In this document: positions 1-8,624 of the stretch, in pieces
How the letters are laid out: the number at the start of each line of letters is the position of its first letter
Numbering within the stretch: position 1 is the stretch's first letter
Source: Synechococcus sp. CS-1332
GTDB lineage: Bacteria; Cyanobacteriota; Cyanobacteriia; PCC-6307; Cyanobiaceae
Direction of reading: 5' to 3'
Length of the DNA: 64,000 bases
Assembly: GCF_025127995.1 (NCBI RefSeq)
Contig: NZ_JAHLYP010000050.1
Span: 1 to 64,000 of the forward strand
Position numbers and translations under genes: made by a program
The notes under the pieces: generated by a model
The model's database searches: none
Seen by the model: the letters and a program-made list of their open reading frames with translations, nothing else
What the model was told of the DNA's origin: nothing

Positions 1-268
1 GCGCTGGCTGCACTTCTTCATGCTGTTCGTGCCGGTGATGGGTCTGTGGACCAGCAGCATCGGCATCATCGGTCTGGCCCTCAACCTGCGGGCCTATGAC
101 TTTGTGAGCCAGGAGATCCGCGCCGCGGAGGATCCTGAATTCGAAACGTTCTACACCAAGAACATTCTGCTTAACGAAGGTCTGCGTGCCTGGATGGCCC
201 CAGCCGACCAGCCGCACGAAAACTTCATCTTCCCTGAAGAGGTTCTGCCCCGTGGAAACGCCCTTTAA
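1..268 (+). CDS. psbD: Photosystem II D2 protein, 3' end only
   Basis: The open frame runs in from the left edge and ends in TAA at 266-268, so only the last 88 residues or so are present. The protein is a core reaction-centre subunit of photosystem II in the thylakoid membrane; D1 and D2 together bind the primary electron-transfer cofactors. The visible part contains the last transmembrane stretch ([17 protein letters not shown]) and the conserved lumenal C-terminus ending in PRGNAL. The last 17 bases overlap psbC, the standard psbD-psbC arrangement in cyanobacteria and chloroplasts, so the two are co-transcribed. The 5' part lies outside the window. Confidence 0.97.
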   Translation, partial: RWLHFFMLFVPVMGLWTSSIGIIGLALNLRAYDFVSQEIRAAEDPEFETFYTKNILLNEGLRAWMAPADQPHENFIFPEEVLPRGNAL

Positions 269-1640
269 TTCCGGTCTCATTTCGGTCGGGGGCAAGGACC
301 TCGACTCCACCGGCTATGCCTGGTGGGCTGGCAATGCCAGGCTGATCAACCTGTCCGGTCGTCTGCTGGGCGCCCACGTGGCCCACGCGGGCCTGATGGT
401 CTTCTGGGCCGGAGCCATGATGCTGTTCGAGGTGAGCCACTTCACCTTCGACAAGCCCATGTATGAGCAGGGCCTGATCCTGTTCCCCCACGTCGCCACC
501 CTCGGCTACGGCGTAGGCCCCGGTGGTGAAGTCACCGATCTCTATCCGTTCTTCGTCGTCGGTGTTCTGCACCTGATCAGTTCCGCCGTACTCGGTCTCG
601 GTGGCCTGTATCACGCCCTGCGCGGCCCCGAGATCCTGGAGAACTACTCCGCGTTCTTCTCCCAGGACTGGCGCGACAAGAACCAGATGACCAACATCAT
701 TGGTTACCACCTGATCCTTCTCGGTGTGGGTGCCCTGCTGCTGGTGTTCAAGGCCATGTTCTTCGGCGGTGTCTACGACACCTGGGCGCCAGGCGGTGGT
801 GATGTGCGTCTGATCAGCAACCCCACCCTCAGCCCCGGCGTGATCTTCGGTTATCTCACCCGCGCCCCCTTCGGTGGCGAGGGCTGGATCATCGGCGTCG
901 ACTCGATGGAGGACATCATCGGTGGCCACATCTGGATCGGCCTGATCTGCATCTTCGGTGGCATCTGGCACGTGATCACCAAGCCCTTCGGCTGGGTGCG
1001 CCGCGCCTTCATCTGGAACGGTGAGGCCTACCTGAGCTACAGCCTCGGCGCGCTGAGCTTCATGAGCTTCATCGCCTCCTCGTACATCTGGTTCAACAAC
1101 ACCGCCTATCCCTCGGAGTTCTACGGCCCCACCAACGCCGAATCCTCCCAGGCCCAGAGCTTCACCTTCCTGGTGCGCGACCAGCGCATGGGCGCCAACA
1201 TCGGTTCCGCCATGGGCCCCACCGGCCTGGGTAAATACCTGATGCGCTCCCCCACCGGTGAGATCATCTTCGGTGGTGAAACCATGCGCTTCTGGGACTT
1301 CCGCGGTCCTTGGCTGGAGCCCCTGAGGGGCCCCAACGGTCTGAGCCTTGACAAGCTCCAGAACGACATCCAGCCCTGGCAGGTGCGTCGGGCCGCCGAG
1401 TACATGACCCACGCCCCCAACGCTTCACTGAACTCCGTCGGCGGCATCATCACTGAGCCCAACTCGGTGAACTTCGTCAACATCCGCCAGTGGTTGGCCT
1501 CCACGCAGTTCGTGCTGGCCTTCTTCTTCCTGGTTGGTCACCTGTGGCATGCGGGCCGCGCCCGTGCTGCCGCCGCCGGTTTCGAGAAGGGTATCGACCG
1601 TCAGGCCGAGCCCACCCTGGCCATGCCAGATCTTGACTGA
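252..1640 (+). CDS. psbC: Photosystem II CP43 chlorophyll-binding protein
   Basis: CP43 is the inner chlorophyll a antenna of photosystem II and also contributes ligands to the oxygen-evolving cluster. The protein of 462 residues starts METPFNSG at a GTG inside the psbD end, which matches the known cyanobacterial start; a longer GTG frame from 186 is not homologous and was not used. Several hydrophobic helices with His residues are visible (for example [16 protein letters not shown] and [16 protein letters not shown]), as is the large lumenal loop carrying [14 protein letters not shown]. Translation is probably coupled to psbD through the 17-base overlap. A hairpin terminator follows 50 bases after the stop. 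Confidence 0.97.
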   Translation: METPFNSGLISVGGKDLDSTGYAWWAGNARLINLSGRLLGAHVAHAGLMVFWAGAMMLFEVSHFTFDKPMYEQGLILFPHVATLGYGVGPGGEVTDLYPFFVVGVLHLISSAVLGLGGLYHALRGPEILENYSAFFSQDWRDKNQMTNIIGYHLILLGVGALLLVFKAMFFGGVYDTWAPGGGDVRLISNPTLSPGVIFGYLTRAPFGGEGWIIGVDSMEDIIGGHIWIGLICIFGGIWHVITKPFGWVRRAFIWNGEAYLSYSLGALSFMSFIASSYIWFNNTAYPSEFYGPTNAESSQAQSFTFLVRDQRMGANIGSAMGPTGLGKYLMRSPTGEIIFGGETMRFWDFRGPWLEPLRGPNGLSLDKLQNDIQPWQVRRAAEYMTHAPNASLNSVGGIITEPNSVNFVNIRQWLASTQFVLAFFFLVGHLWHAGRARAAAAGFEKGIDRQAEPTLAMPDLD

Positions 1641-1690
1641 GGGTTGTCAGGGAATCGTCCATAGGTTTCCTGCCCTTCAGTCCTTACAAG

Positions 1691-1717
1691 GCCTCCGCCT
1701 ACGGGCGGGGGCTTTTT
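1691..1717 (+). terminator. Rho-independent terminator after psbC
   Basis: GCCTCCGCC, a short TAC-containing loop, then GGGCGGGGGC and five T residues form a GC-rich hairpin with a U tract about 50 bases after the psbC stop. One T-G pair interrupts the stem. It should end the psbD-psbC transcript. Confidence 0.8.
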
Positions 1718-1762
1718 GCTGGCCTTGATGATCCGCTGACTCGGTAGCATGACGTGCCACAC

Positions 1763-2890
1763 ATGCCATTGGACGATCGGATGGGTGATCCTGCCCGAAC
1801 TGACGAGGAGAGCCTGTGGAGCAGGATTTCGGGCAAGATCCACCGCTCACCGCGCACACTCAGGGCGCTGCTGGAGCAAAGGATCCAGCGCCAAACTCAG
1901 GCCATCCAAAAATATATCAGTCGTCGCAAGTTCTCAAGAGTAGGTGCTTCTTTACGTCGCCGGAATCCGAATGCCGAGGGCCTGGTTTTGACCACGCGCA
2001 TGGTGGATGCCACCAACCCATCCATCGCGCACTGGGCAGACTGGAGCCTGACGAGGTATGGCTTCAGCGGAGACCTCAGAGCACAGCCACGGCTGATCTA
2101 CGTCAAGGCGGTTCCGGAATGCCTGGATCAATTCCTTCAAGATTATCTTCCACTTCTCAAGGCCTCGACACGCGTCGTCCTGATCACAGGTGATGCCGAC
2201 ACCACCCTGCCCCAGCAAGTCGATCTGCGATTTCCTGATTACCTCGCCTCAGGGCTCCAGCAGCGCCTGTTGAAACTCCTTGAAGATTCCAGGCTTCTGC
2301 ATTGGTACGCAGAAAATCTGGATATCCGATTGGTCGGCGTCACACCGATTCCGCTGGGCTGTGTCAACAGCGATGGCCATGTCATCTATCAACAGATCAT
2401 CACGCAAGCAACTCCGATCGCCATTCGAGCGAAGCCTCTCAAGGCTTTCTGCGCCCATTACGTCCGTGAAGGCCCGCAATGGAACACAAGAAAACAGGTC
2501 ACAAGGCTCGCGAAAGACAACTGGCGTGACTTCGTTGATGTTCACGAGCAGATTCCTTACAACGATTTCTTCTCAACTCTCAAGACCTACCCCTTCGTCC
2601 TCTGCGTTGGGGGCGGCGGACTCGACCCTTCGCCAAAAGCCTTCACAGCCCTTCTGGCCGGTGCGATCCCGATCATCGAAAGGAATCCCACCACGGACGC
2701 CTACAGAGACCTGCCGGTGGCCTACGTCGACAGCTGGGAAGCCCAGAGTCTTGATCCCTCCCGGCTGCAGGCCTGGCTGGATCAATTGCATCCCTATTTC
2801 GAGGATCCAGCCAAGCGTCACGCCGTGCTCGAGAAGATGTCAATGGCCAGCTGGCTGCTGCGGATCCGCGACCATCACCCAAGGGCCTGA
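1763..2890 (+). CDS. Exostosin-like glycosyltransferase, putative
   Basis: The encoded protein has about 375 residues. The C-terminal third contains [19 protein letters not shown] followed by [21 protein letters not shown] glycine-rich strand followed by a change-of-fortune segment, where a small or large patch of donor-site residues is selected, resembles the nucleotide-sugar-binding half of exostosin (GT47-like) and related GT-B enzymes. There is no signal peptide or membrane helix. The ATG at 1763 is preferred over a GTG nine bases upstream, but neither has a strong ribosome site. It stands alone after the psbC terminator, and its 3' end overlaps convergent maf by 16 bases. The acceptor and sugar are unknown. 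Confidence 0.6.
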   Translation: MPLDDRMGDPARTDEESLWSRISGKIHRSPRTLRALLEQRIQRQTQAIQKYISRRKFSRVGASLRRRNPNAEGLVLTTRMVDATNPSIAHWADWSLTRYGFSGDLRAQPRLIYVKAVPECLDQFLQDYLPLLKASTRVVLITGDADTTLPQQVDLRFPDYLASGLQQRLLKLLEDSRLLHWYAENLDIRLVGVTPIPLGCVNSDGHVIYQQIITQATPIAIRAKPLKAFCAHYVREGPQWNTRKQVTRLAKDNWRDFVDVHEQIPYNDFFSTLKTYPFVLCVGGGGLDPSPKAFTALLAGAIPIIERNPTTDAYRDLPVAYVDSWEAQSLDPSRLQAWLDQLHPYFEDPAKRHAVLEKMSMASWLLRIRDHHPRA

Positions 2891-3480
2891 CCGAGTGCTC
2901 CGGGGCCAAGCCAGCGCCGCATCAGGGGCAGGCTGAGCCCGATCACATTGCTGAAGCAGCCCTCGAGCCGCTCCACCACCAGGCCGCCGCGGCCCTCAAG
3001 GGCAAAGCCACCGGCACAGGCGAGGGGCTCACCACTGGCCACGTAGGAGTCGATGTCCGCTGGGCTGAGCGCAGCGAAATGCACCCGGGTGGACACCACC
3101 GCCTGCAGGGGTGCGGCACTGGCTCCAGGCGCAGATGGCCGCACCAGGGCATGGCCGGTGTGCAGATCGCCCCAGCCGCCGGCCATGCGCCGCCAGCGAT
3201 CGGCCGCCTCAGCGGCATTCCGGGGCTTGCCCCACACCTCCTGCTGCACCACCAACAAGGAATCGCAGCCCAGCACGCCCATCGACGGCCACACCGCCTC
3301 GGAGGTCAGGGTGCTCGCGACGGCCTGGGCTTTGGCCAGGGCCAACCGCTGAGCGAGCTGCAATGGATCCGCCTCCTGGATCCCCTCCTCATCCACGCCG
3401 CTGACCTGCACCCGGTGGGGCACACCCGCCTGTTGGAGCAGGCGACGGCGGGCAGGGGAAGCGGAAGCCAACAGGAGCAA
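2875..3480 (-). CDS. maf: Maf-like nucleoside triphosphate pyrophosphatase
   Basis: Maf proteins hydrolyse non-canonical or modified nucleoside triphosphates (dTTP/UTP or m7GTP type) to monophosphates as house-cleaning enzymes in the cytosol. The family signature [14 protein letters not shown] is at the N-terminus, followed by SGVDEEG, a conserved [17 protein letters not shown] segment and the C-terminal [12 protein letters not shown]. About 201 residues from a TTG at 3480, which places the signature at residue 1 as in most homologues. A longer frame from a TTG at 3546 would overlap the divergent gene's 5' end and adds 22 non-conserved residues. The maf-cobQ neighbourhood next to psbC is common in marine Synechococcus. 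Confidence 0.88.
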   Translation of the reverse strand: MLLLASASPARRRLLQQAGVPHRVQVSGVDEEGIQEADPLQLAQRLALAKAQAVASTLTSEAVWPSMGVLGCDSLLVVQQEVWGKPRNAAEAADRWRRMAGGWGDLHTGHALVRPSAPGASAAPLQAVVSTRVHFAALSPADIDSYVASGEPLACAGGFALEGRGGLVVERLEGCFSNVIGLSLPLMRRWLGPGALGQALG

Positions 3481-3532
3481 GGGTGGGCCGGCGGGAACTC
3501 CAGCCTGCCCGTCGATTGGGGAGAATGGGGCG

Positions 3533-3907
3533 ATGGCACAAGCCAATACCGAGACCCGATCGCTGGCGCGGGCCGCCCTCTCCCTCCGCTGCCTCCCCTT
3601 CCGCCGCGGCTTCTACGAGGCGGTGGAAGGAAGGGCCCTCAGCAGCGAGGATCTTGCCCGCCAGGCCGACGTCACCTCCGCCCTCACCTTCTTTCCCCTC
3701 AGCAGCGAACGGGCCGAAGACCATTTCCTCTGGCTGATCCGGCTGGGAGTGCTGCGGCGGGAAGTCGACGGTCAAGGGCTGACCTCACGGGTGCGGCTGA
3801 CGCCGATGGGCCGCCAGGTGCTGCGGGGCTGGCCGAGCGAGATTCCCCGGGCGGGACGGCGGCAGCGGATCCTGGAGGCGCTGCGCCGCCACCGACCCCG
3901 CCTTTGA
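3533..3907 (+). CDS. Npun_F0494-like conserved cyanobacterial protein
   Basis: A small soluble protein of 124 residues, starting [16 protein letters not shown]. The segments [14 protein letters not shown] and [20 protein letters not shown] with a following [10 protein letters not shown] match what I recall of the cyanobacterial Npun_F0494 family, whose function is unknown. The C-terminal half has the look of a small winged-helix fold ([10 protein letters not shown] then TPMGRQVL), but I do not see enough to call it a regulator. It starts 52 bases from divergent maf and its stop overlaps a TTG in frame with cobQ, so it is probably co-transcribed with cobQ. Confidence 0.6.
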   Translation: MAQANTETRSLARAALSLRCLPFRRGFYEAVEGRALSSEDLARQADVTSALTFFPLSSERAEDHFLWLIRLGVLRREVDGQGLTSRVRLTPMGRQVLRGWPSEIPRAGRRQRILEALRRHRPRL

Positions 3908-5457
3908 CCCGCCCCCATCCCGACTCACCCCAGCCCTTGATGGTGCTGGGCACCAGCAGCGGCGCCGGCAAATCGCTGATGACCGCCGCCCTCTGCCGGG
4001 TGCTGCGGCGCCGTGGGGAGCAGCCCCTGCCCTTCAAGGGGCAGAACATGAGCCTCAATGCCTGGGTCGACCAGCAGGGCGGGGAAATGGCCTACTCCCA
4101 GGCCCTGCAGGCCTGGGCCGCCGGCCTGGAGCCGCGGGTGGCGATGAATCCGGTGCTGCTGAAGCCCAGGGGCGACAGCACCAGTGAAGTGATTCATCTG
4201 GGCCGCTCAGTGGGAACGGCTCGGGCAGAGCACTATTACCGCGACTGGTTCCGGCCCGGCTGGGCCGCGATCCGGACGGGTCTGGAGGAGCTCCAGGCGT
4301 CCCATCCCGGCGGCCGACTGGTGCTGGAGGGGGCCGGCAGCCCGGTGGAGGTGAATCTGCAGGCCAGGGACCTCACCAATCTGAGGCTGGCCCAGTTCCT
4401 GCGTGCCCGCTGCCTGCTGGTGGCGGACATCGAACGGGGTGGCGTCTTCGCCCAGATCGTGGGCACCCTGGCCCTGCTGAGGCCCGTGGAGCGCCCCCTG
4501 ATCGGCGGTTTGCTGATCAACCGCTTCCGCGGCCGCCGTTCCCTGTTCGATGAGGGCCGTCGCTGGCTGGAGCGGGAAACCGGACTGCCCGTGCTCGGTG
4601 TGATGCCCTGGCTCGATGAGCTGTTCCCTCCGGAAGACTCCCTTGATCTGCTGGAGAGGGCCAGCCGCAAACCCTGCAGCGAACTCAACATCGCGGTGCT
4701 GCGACTGCCCTCCCTGAGCAATTTCTCCGATCTCGACCCCCTGGAAGCGGAGACCAGCGTGCAGCTGCAATGGCGGCGGCCGGGGGAGCCGCTGGGCCAA
4801 CCCGATGCCGTGATCCTGCCCGGCAGCAAGCAGACCCTGCGGGACCTGCAGGCCCTGCGCAGCAGCGGCATGGCGACCGAGCTTCAGGCCTATGTGGCCC
4901 GGGGGGGGCAGCTGTTCGCCCTCTGCGGCGGCCTGCAGATGCTGGGCCAGGAGCTGCACGACCCCGATGGGTTGGAAGGGGAGCGGGCCGGTGAGCGGGT
5001 GGCCGGGCTGGGCCTGCTGCCCCTGCGCACTGTGTTCGAGGGCACCAAGGCCCTGCGGCAACGGCGCAGCCGGGCCCTCTGGCCCCCAGGCCCGGGCGAA
5101 CCGCCCCTGATCGAGGGGTTCGAGCTCCATCAAGGGCGCAGCGAGCAGACGGACCAGACGCCGTGCGCCCCCCTGGCGGAGGACCGCCAGCTGGGCTGGT
5201 GGGCGGCCTCGGGGACCCAGGGAGGTCTGGTGGCGGGCACCTACCTGCACGGCATCTTCGAGAACGGCCCCTGGCGACGGCGCTGGCTGAACCAGCTGCG
5301 CCAACGGTGCGATCTGCCGCCCCTGGGGGAGAACCAACCCCACCACGGACGCCAGCGGGACGCCCTGCTCGACCGCCTTGCCGACGCCTTTGAGGCCCAC
5401 ATCGATCTGGCGCCCCTGCTGACCGGAGGGGATTGCCCCGAGCCGCCGCCTAGCTGA
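3904..5457 (+). CDS. cobQ: Cobyric acid synthase
   Basis: CobQ amidates four carboxylates of adenosylcobyrinic a,c-diamide, using glutamine and ATP, in cobalamin (here probably pseudocobalamin) synthesis. The N-terminal ATPase-like domain has [16 protein letters not shown] and [12 protein letters not shown]. The C-terminal glutamine amidotransferase domain carries the nucleophile in [10 protein letters not shown] (about C341) and a late YLHGIFEN histidine. Length is about 517 residues, normal for the family. The start given is a TTG that overlaps the upstream stop (TTGA). An ATG at 3940, two residues before the conserved [10 protein letters not shown], is an equally possible start. Conversion of the acid to amides is cytosolic. 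Confidence 0.92.
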   Translation: MTRPHPDSPQPLMVLGTSSGAGKSLMTAALCRVLRRRGEQPLPFKGQNMSLNAWVDQQGGEMAYSQALQAWAAGLEPRVAMNPVLLKPRGDSTSEVIHLGRSVGTARAEHYYRDWFRPGWAAIRTGLEELQASHPGGRLVLEGAGSPVEVNLQARDLTNLRLAQFLRARCLLVADIERGGVFAQIVGTLALLRPVERPLIGGLLINRFRGRRSLFDEGRRWLERETGLPVLGVMPWLDELFPPEDSLDLLERASRKPCSELNIAVLRLPSLSNFSDLDPLEAETSVQLQWRRPGEPLGQPDAVILPGSKQTLRDLQALRSSGMATELQAYVARGGQLFALCGGLQMLGQELHDPDGLEGERAGERVAGLGLLPLRTVFEGTKALRQRRSRALWPPGPGEPPLIEGFELHQGRSEQTDQTPCAPLAEDRQLGWWAASGTQGGLVAGTYLHGIFENGPWRRRWLNQLRQRCDLPPLGENQPHHGRQRDALLDRLADAFEAHIDLAPLLTGGDCPEPPPS

Positions 5458-5777
5458 TCACCAGATAAGCCCTGGGGTTCGGCTGATGGCGCGGCCTTGC
5501 GCCAGGCGTGCCCTCCAACGCCTTGATAGGGGTCGATGGAGGCCAAGGATCTCGATGTGATCGGGAGCCCTCGGCCAGACGTTGCTGTGCCCATGGGGCG
5601 ATCGTGAACACGACCAGCATCTATTCGACCTCGATCCGCGCCTGTGCGTTTGGCTTACATATGCAGGGAGAATTGCAACGGTTCCTATGGATCTGAGCCA
5701 TTCACCCGTGAAGTTTGTTCCATCAACAGCGGTCCAACGCTCCCACTGGAGATATCCCATCTGCGGAGCTGTGTGCC
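5458..5777. other. Intergenic region with hairpin and gene remnant
   Basis: This 320-base stretch has no convincing gene. Soon after cobQ, TGGCGC (5487-5492) and GCGCCA (5499-5504) form a six-base-pair hairpin without a U tract, so it may only weakly end cobQ transcription. Bases 5531-5571 resemble the start of the glycosyltransferase-like gene at 6376, including an exact 17-base match at 5546-5562. The rest, including the AT-richer part before 5778, must hold the promoter of the small secreted protein, but no clear -35/-10 pair stood out. Confidence 0.5.
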
Positions 5778-6050
5778 ATGGCTTCTCACAACAACTTGCG
5801 TCATCATCTTCGCAAGAATGGCCGCCGTGTCCTGGCCACCGCAACCGTTCTCGGCCTGAGCCTTGCTGGCGATGCCGTCGTTAATCTCGGTGCCACAGAA
5901 AAGAAGAGCATCGACGAAGGCAGCACCTCCCTGGCTGATGTCAAAAAATATGGCCTCAGCTTCAACGGGGAAGTCCGGGGCAAGAAGATCAACGGCTGCT
6001 GCAACGTGAATGGCAAGGGAACGATCACGGAGTTCAAGCAAGGCCTCTGA
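5778..6050 (+). CDS. Small secreted protein of unknown function
   Basis: A 90-residue protein starting MASHNNLRHHLRKNGRR, then a hydrophobic stretch VLATATVLGLSLAGDAVVN. A basic N-terminus followed by a hydrophobic core and small residues is what a Sec signal peptide looks like, so export or periplasmic location is likely. The mature part is polar and has a Cys-Cys pair in KINGCCNVNGKGTI. A GGAG ribosome site sits nine bases before the ATG, which favours this start over a TTG at 5715. I do not recognise a family. Base composition is less GC-rich than its neighbours. Confidence 0.55.
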   Translation: MASHNNLRHHLRKNGRRVLATATVLGLSLAGDAVVNLGATEKKSIDEGSTSLADVKKYGLSFNGEVRGKKINGCCNVNGKGTITEFKQGL

Positions 6051-6127
6051 TCCTTGAGGCAAGCCCGGCCGCTGCACCCCTGAGCGCCGGGCAGCACCTA
6101 GATTTTCACGATTGCAAGCCCCCACCC

Positions 6128-6379
6128 ATCGGCATCCCCCGGCCTGCCATCACCATCGCCTGGCCAAATGGTCAAACCAGCTCGGCCATCCCCGGCCAGG
6201 ACTGGCTGGATGCCGCGCGTCAGGCCGGCGTCATGATCCCCACCGCCTGCTTGGGGGGCAGCTGTGGCGCTTGTGAGATCGAGGTCAACGGACGGATGGT
6301 GCGGGCCTGCATCGCCACCGTGCCATCCAGTCCCAGTGGCAGGCTGACGGTGAGCCTGGCCAGCGATCCCTTCTGGTGA
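6128..6379 (+). CDS. Plant-type [2Fe-2S] ferredoxin-like protein, start codon unclear
   Basis: The frame reads PAITIAWPNGQTSSAIPGQD, then CLGGSCGAC and a fourth Cys in VRACIATVP. That is CX4CX2C plus a distal Cys, the plant-type [2Fe-2S] cluster pattern. The C-terminus LTVSLASDPFW ends in TGA at 6377-6379. It is the size of a small single-domain electron carrier in the cytosol. No ATG, GTG or TTG lies in frame upstream of the domain before a stop at 5936. An ATG at 6218 is inside the domain. A CTG at 6080 or an ATC at 6128 could start translation, or the gene may have lost its start. Its stop overlaps the GTG of the next gene (GTGA), as in a working operon. The 5' coordinate is a placeholder. 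Confidence 0.6.
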   Translation: MGIPRPAITIAWPNGQTSSAIPGQDWLDAARQAGVMIPTACLGGSCGACEIEVNGRMVRACIATVPSSPSGRLTVSLASDPFW

Positions 6380-7425
6380 CGGGTGTGAGTTCACAGCCCC
6401 GGTTTCACATCCTGTCGATCGATTTCCAGGATCTCGATGTGATCTGGAATGTTCGGCTTTTCTACATGGCCGCCGGATATTCGCTGATCCGTGAGTGGGT
6501 CGATTCGGAGCTGGAGCTGCTGGTGATCCTGCGGGGCGATCCCGGGCTTTCGCACCAGGGATACGACGGGGCCGTCCATGTGTACGACTACGTGAAGGAA
6601 ATCCAGGTGGATTGGCGCTCCCGCTTTCCCCAGGCCCGTGAGATTCGGCTGATTTCGCTCTTCCGGCCCAACTCACTGCCGGAGGGGACCCGCTGGGTGC
6701 AGGGGTACCTGCCGGTCGTTCCCGAGTTCTGGCAACAGCGTCCCTTCCGCAAACGGGCCGGCAGGCCCTTGCACATTGCCAACTTCAAGCCGATGGGGGA
6801 TGACCCCTACCAGCAGGATCTGGCCCACCTCGCCCGCAGGGGACTGGTGGAGGTCCATGGCCGCCACTGGGACAGAATCGGCCTGAGCACCCACGGGCTC
6901 AGCTATCTGGAGGCGAACCGGCTGCTGGCTGGCGCCTATTGCTGCTACGGGCTCATGTATCCCTACCAACGGGGCACCACCCTCTCCGGCCGGATGTGGC
7001 AAGCCCCCCTGCATGGCTGCCTCGTGATCAGCGAAGAGGGCACCAACCCCCTGGGGCTGCCAGGCCTCCTTGAGGTGCAGCGATTCGCTCCGGACACGCT
7101 GCTGAGCGTGGCCTCGATCCGGACGTGCTGGCAGATCCAGAGGGAGGCCACCCGCTACTGGCACGAGGCCACCGAGAGACTGGCCCACCAGCTGGACCTG
7201 CCTGTTTACCTGGGCCCTTCGGCCTCCCAGCTGGCAACCTGCCGGCGGAGCAGGCGCGCCCAGCACCGGCAGGTGGTCTGGGGCCGCCGGCTGCATCGGC
7301 TGGCGCGCTGGCTGACCCCTCCCCCGATCAGCTGCTGGTGGCGACGGCGCCAACGGACGCTCCAGGGGCTGGGGCGAATCTTGGGCGCTGCGGCAAGACA
7401 GGGCAGCGGGTCAACCGACCGCTGA
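6376..7425 (+). CDS. Glycosyltransferase-like protein, GT-B type, putative
   Basis: A 349-residue cytosolic protein. The segment LEANRLLAGAYCCYGLMYPY followed by RGTTLSGRMWQAPLHGC and LVISEEGTNPLGL resembles the nucleotide-sugar half of GT-B transferases, where an acidic residue and a Gly-rich loop hold the donor. The N-terminal part (SIDFQDLDVIWNVRLFYMAAGY) reads like the acceptor Rossmann half. The C-terminus is very basic (RRSRRAQHRQ and onward). The start is a GTG that overlaps the ferredoxin stop; a second GTG at 6385 is possible. Donor and acceptor unknown. Confidence 0.5.
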   Translation: MTGVSSQPRFHILSIDFQDLDVIWNVRLFYMAAGYSLIREWVDSELELLVILRGDPGLSHQGYDGAVHVYDYVKEIQVDWRSRFPQAREIRLISLFRPNSLPEGTRWVQGYLPVVPEFWQQRPFRKRAGRPLHIANFKPMGDDPYQQDLAHLARRGLVEVHGRHWDRIGLSTHGLSYLEANRLLAGAYCCYGLMYPYQRGTTLSGRMWQAPLHGCLVISEEGTNPLGLPGLLEVQRFAPDTLLSVASIRTCWQIQREATRYWHEATERLAHQLDLPVYLGPSASQLATCRRSRRAQHRQVVWGRRLHRLARWLTPPPISCWWRRRQRTLQGLGRILGAAARQGSGSTDR

Positions 7426-7441
7426 AATCCCTTTGGCGCCT

Positions 7442-7459
7442 ATGTCGTTCGCGCGACAT
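7442..7459. promoter_or_regulatory. Inverted repeat upstream of radical SAM gene
   Basis: ATGTCG and CGACAT are perfect complements separated by six bases (TTCGCG). The site lies 16 bases after the upstream stop and 85 bases before the radical SAM start. It could be an operator or a small hairpin; no U tract follows, so it is not a typical terminator. Confidence 0.35.
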
Positions 7460-7543
7460 CATGGAACGAAAACCTTGGGGACTTCGATGACAGCGGGCAG
7501 GAGCTACGATGCGAGTACTTAAGACGCTTGGATAGGAATTTAA

Positions 7544-8596
7544 ATGGCCTTGCCAACAGTTCTGAAGCGTGCCGTTCCTGCGAACGTGCAATCGGCGGTT
7601 AAACGCTTACTGTGGCCTGAATATTCACCCAAGCCTCCCGGTCAGAAAGTCATTGAATTCTGGGTGGATGTGGTGAGTGGCTGCAACCTCCGCTGCACGG
7701 CCTGTCCCGTTGGCATGCCGGAGTTCACCAACAGCATCGGGCAGAAACTGACGGAGATGCCGATTGAGTTGTTCGAAAAGATCTGCCTCAAAGCGAAGGC
7801 TGACACCAATGGCAACTGCCGATTCGGCCTCTACAACTGGACCGAGCCGACGCTCCATTCCAAGCTGCATGAGCTGATTGCCTGCGCCGAGAGCCATGGC
7901 GTTCCCTGCGGGATCTCTTCGAATCTCAATTACGACTACGACTGGGCCCTGCTGAAACCGCTGCATCTCTGGAATTTCACGATCACGGTGTCGGGTTTCA
8001 CCCAGCGCACCTATCAGATCAACCACAAGGGTGGGCGCATTGAACCGGTCCTCGCCAACCTGATCCGCATTTCGGAAACCCTTGGCGACTGGGATTGCTA
8101 CAAGAATATTGATGTGCGCTATCTGGTGCACAAGCAGAACCAGCACGAAGTGCATCTGTTCAAGCATTTCTGCGACAAACTGGGGTTGAATTTCTCCCCC
8201 TATCACGCTTACTACATGCCCATCGACAAGATGTTTGATGGCTTGGAAGAGATTCCCCCTGAGCTGGAGTATATCTATTACAGCCCCCAGCTGGTTCAGC
8301 AGGCCATCGGTAGTCATCGTTCCCAGAATTGCTTCATGCGCGAATCCCAGGTTTGCCTGAATCATGAAGGCAATTTCTCCGTCTGCTGCGTGCAATCCCC
8401 CTCAGCGCCCCCAATGGCCAACTATCTCGATACGCCTTATCAGACGATGCAGAAGATGCGCTATGCCAGCGATCTCTGCGATAAATGCACCAGCAGCGGC
8501 ATCAACATTTTCGCTACCTACGGCATGCAGGAACCACCGGAAATCCAGCAATCGATCGAAGATCTTCTGCCCGTTGACCTGAAGGATTTTCGCTGA
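7544..8596 (+). CDS. Radical SAM/SPASM-like enzyme
   Basis: The motif CNLRCTAC at about residues 47-54 is the CX3CX2C signature that binds the S-adenosylmethionine-reducing [4Fe-4S] cluster. Further Cys residues in the C-terminal third (VCLNHEG, VCCVQSP, LCDKCTSSG) suggest a SPASM-type domain with an auxiliary cluster, as in enzymes that modify peptides or sugars. Length is 350 residues, with no membrane segment. AGGA lies six bases before the ATG, a good ribosome site. It is followed after 28 bases by glf on the same strand, so a role in making or modifying a surface sugar is inferred. The substrate cannot be told from sequence. Confidence 0.75.
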   Translation: MALPTVLKRAVPANVQSAVKRLLWPEYSPKPPGQKVIEFWVDVVSGCNLRCTACPVGMPEFTNSIGQKLTEMPIELFEKICLKAKADTNGNCRFGLYNWTEPTLHSKLHELIACAESHGVPCGISSNLNYDYDWALLKPLHLWNFTITVSGFTQRTYQINHKGGRIEPVLANLIRISETLGDWDCYKNIDVRYLVHKQNQHEVHLFKHFCDKLGLNFSPYHAYYMPIDKMFDGLEEIPPELEYIYYSPQLVQQAIGSHRSQNCFMRESQVCLNHEGNFSVCCVQSPSAPPMANYLDTPYQTMQKMRYASDLCDKCTSSGINIFATYGMQEPPEIQQSIEDLLPVDLKDFR

Positions 8597-8624
8597 GGGT
8601 GACCATCCTGCCATCCGCTGATCC

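Noticed and set aside
225-1412. Long open frame on the minus strand across psbC (395 codons)
   Set aside because: It is opposite the clearly conserved psbC, and its protein is Gly/His/Glu-rich without any recognisable motif. It is an artefact of GC-rich codon use.
3481-3546. Longer Maf start (TTG at 3546)
   Set aside because: It would overlap the 5' end of the divergent gene by 14 bases and the added residues are not conserved; the family signature begins at the TTG of 3480.
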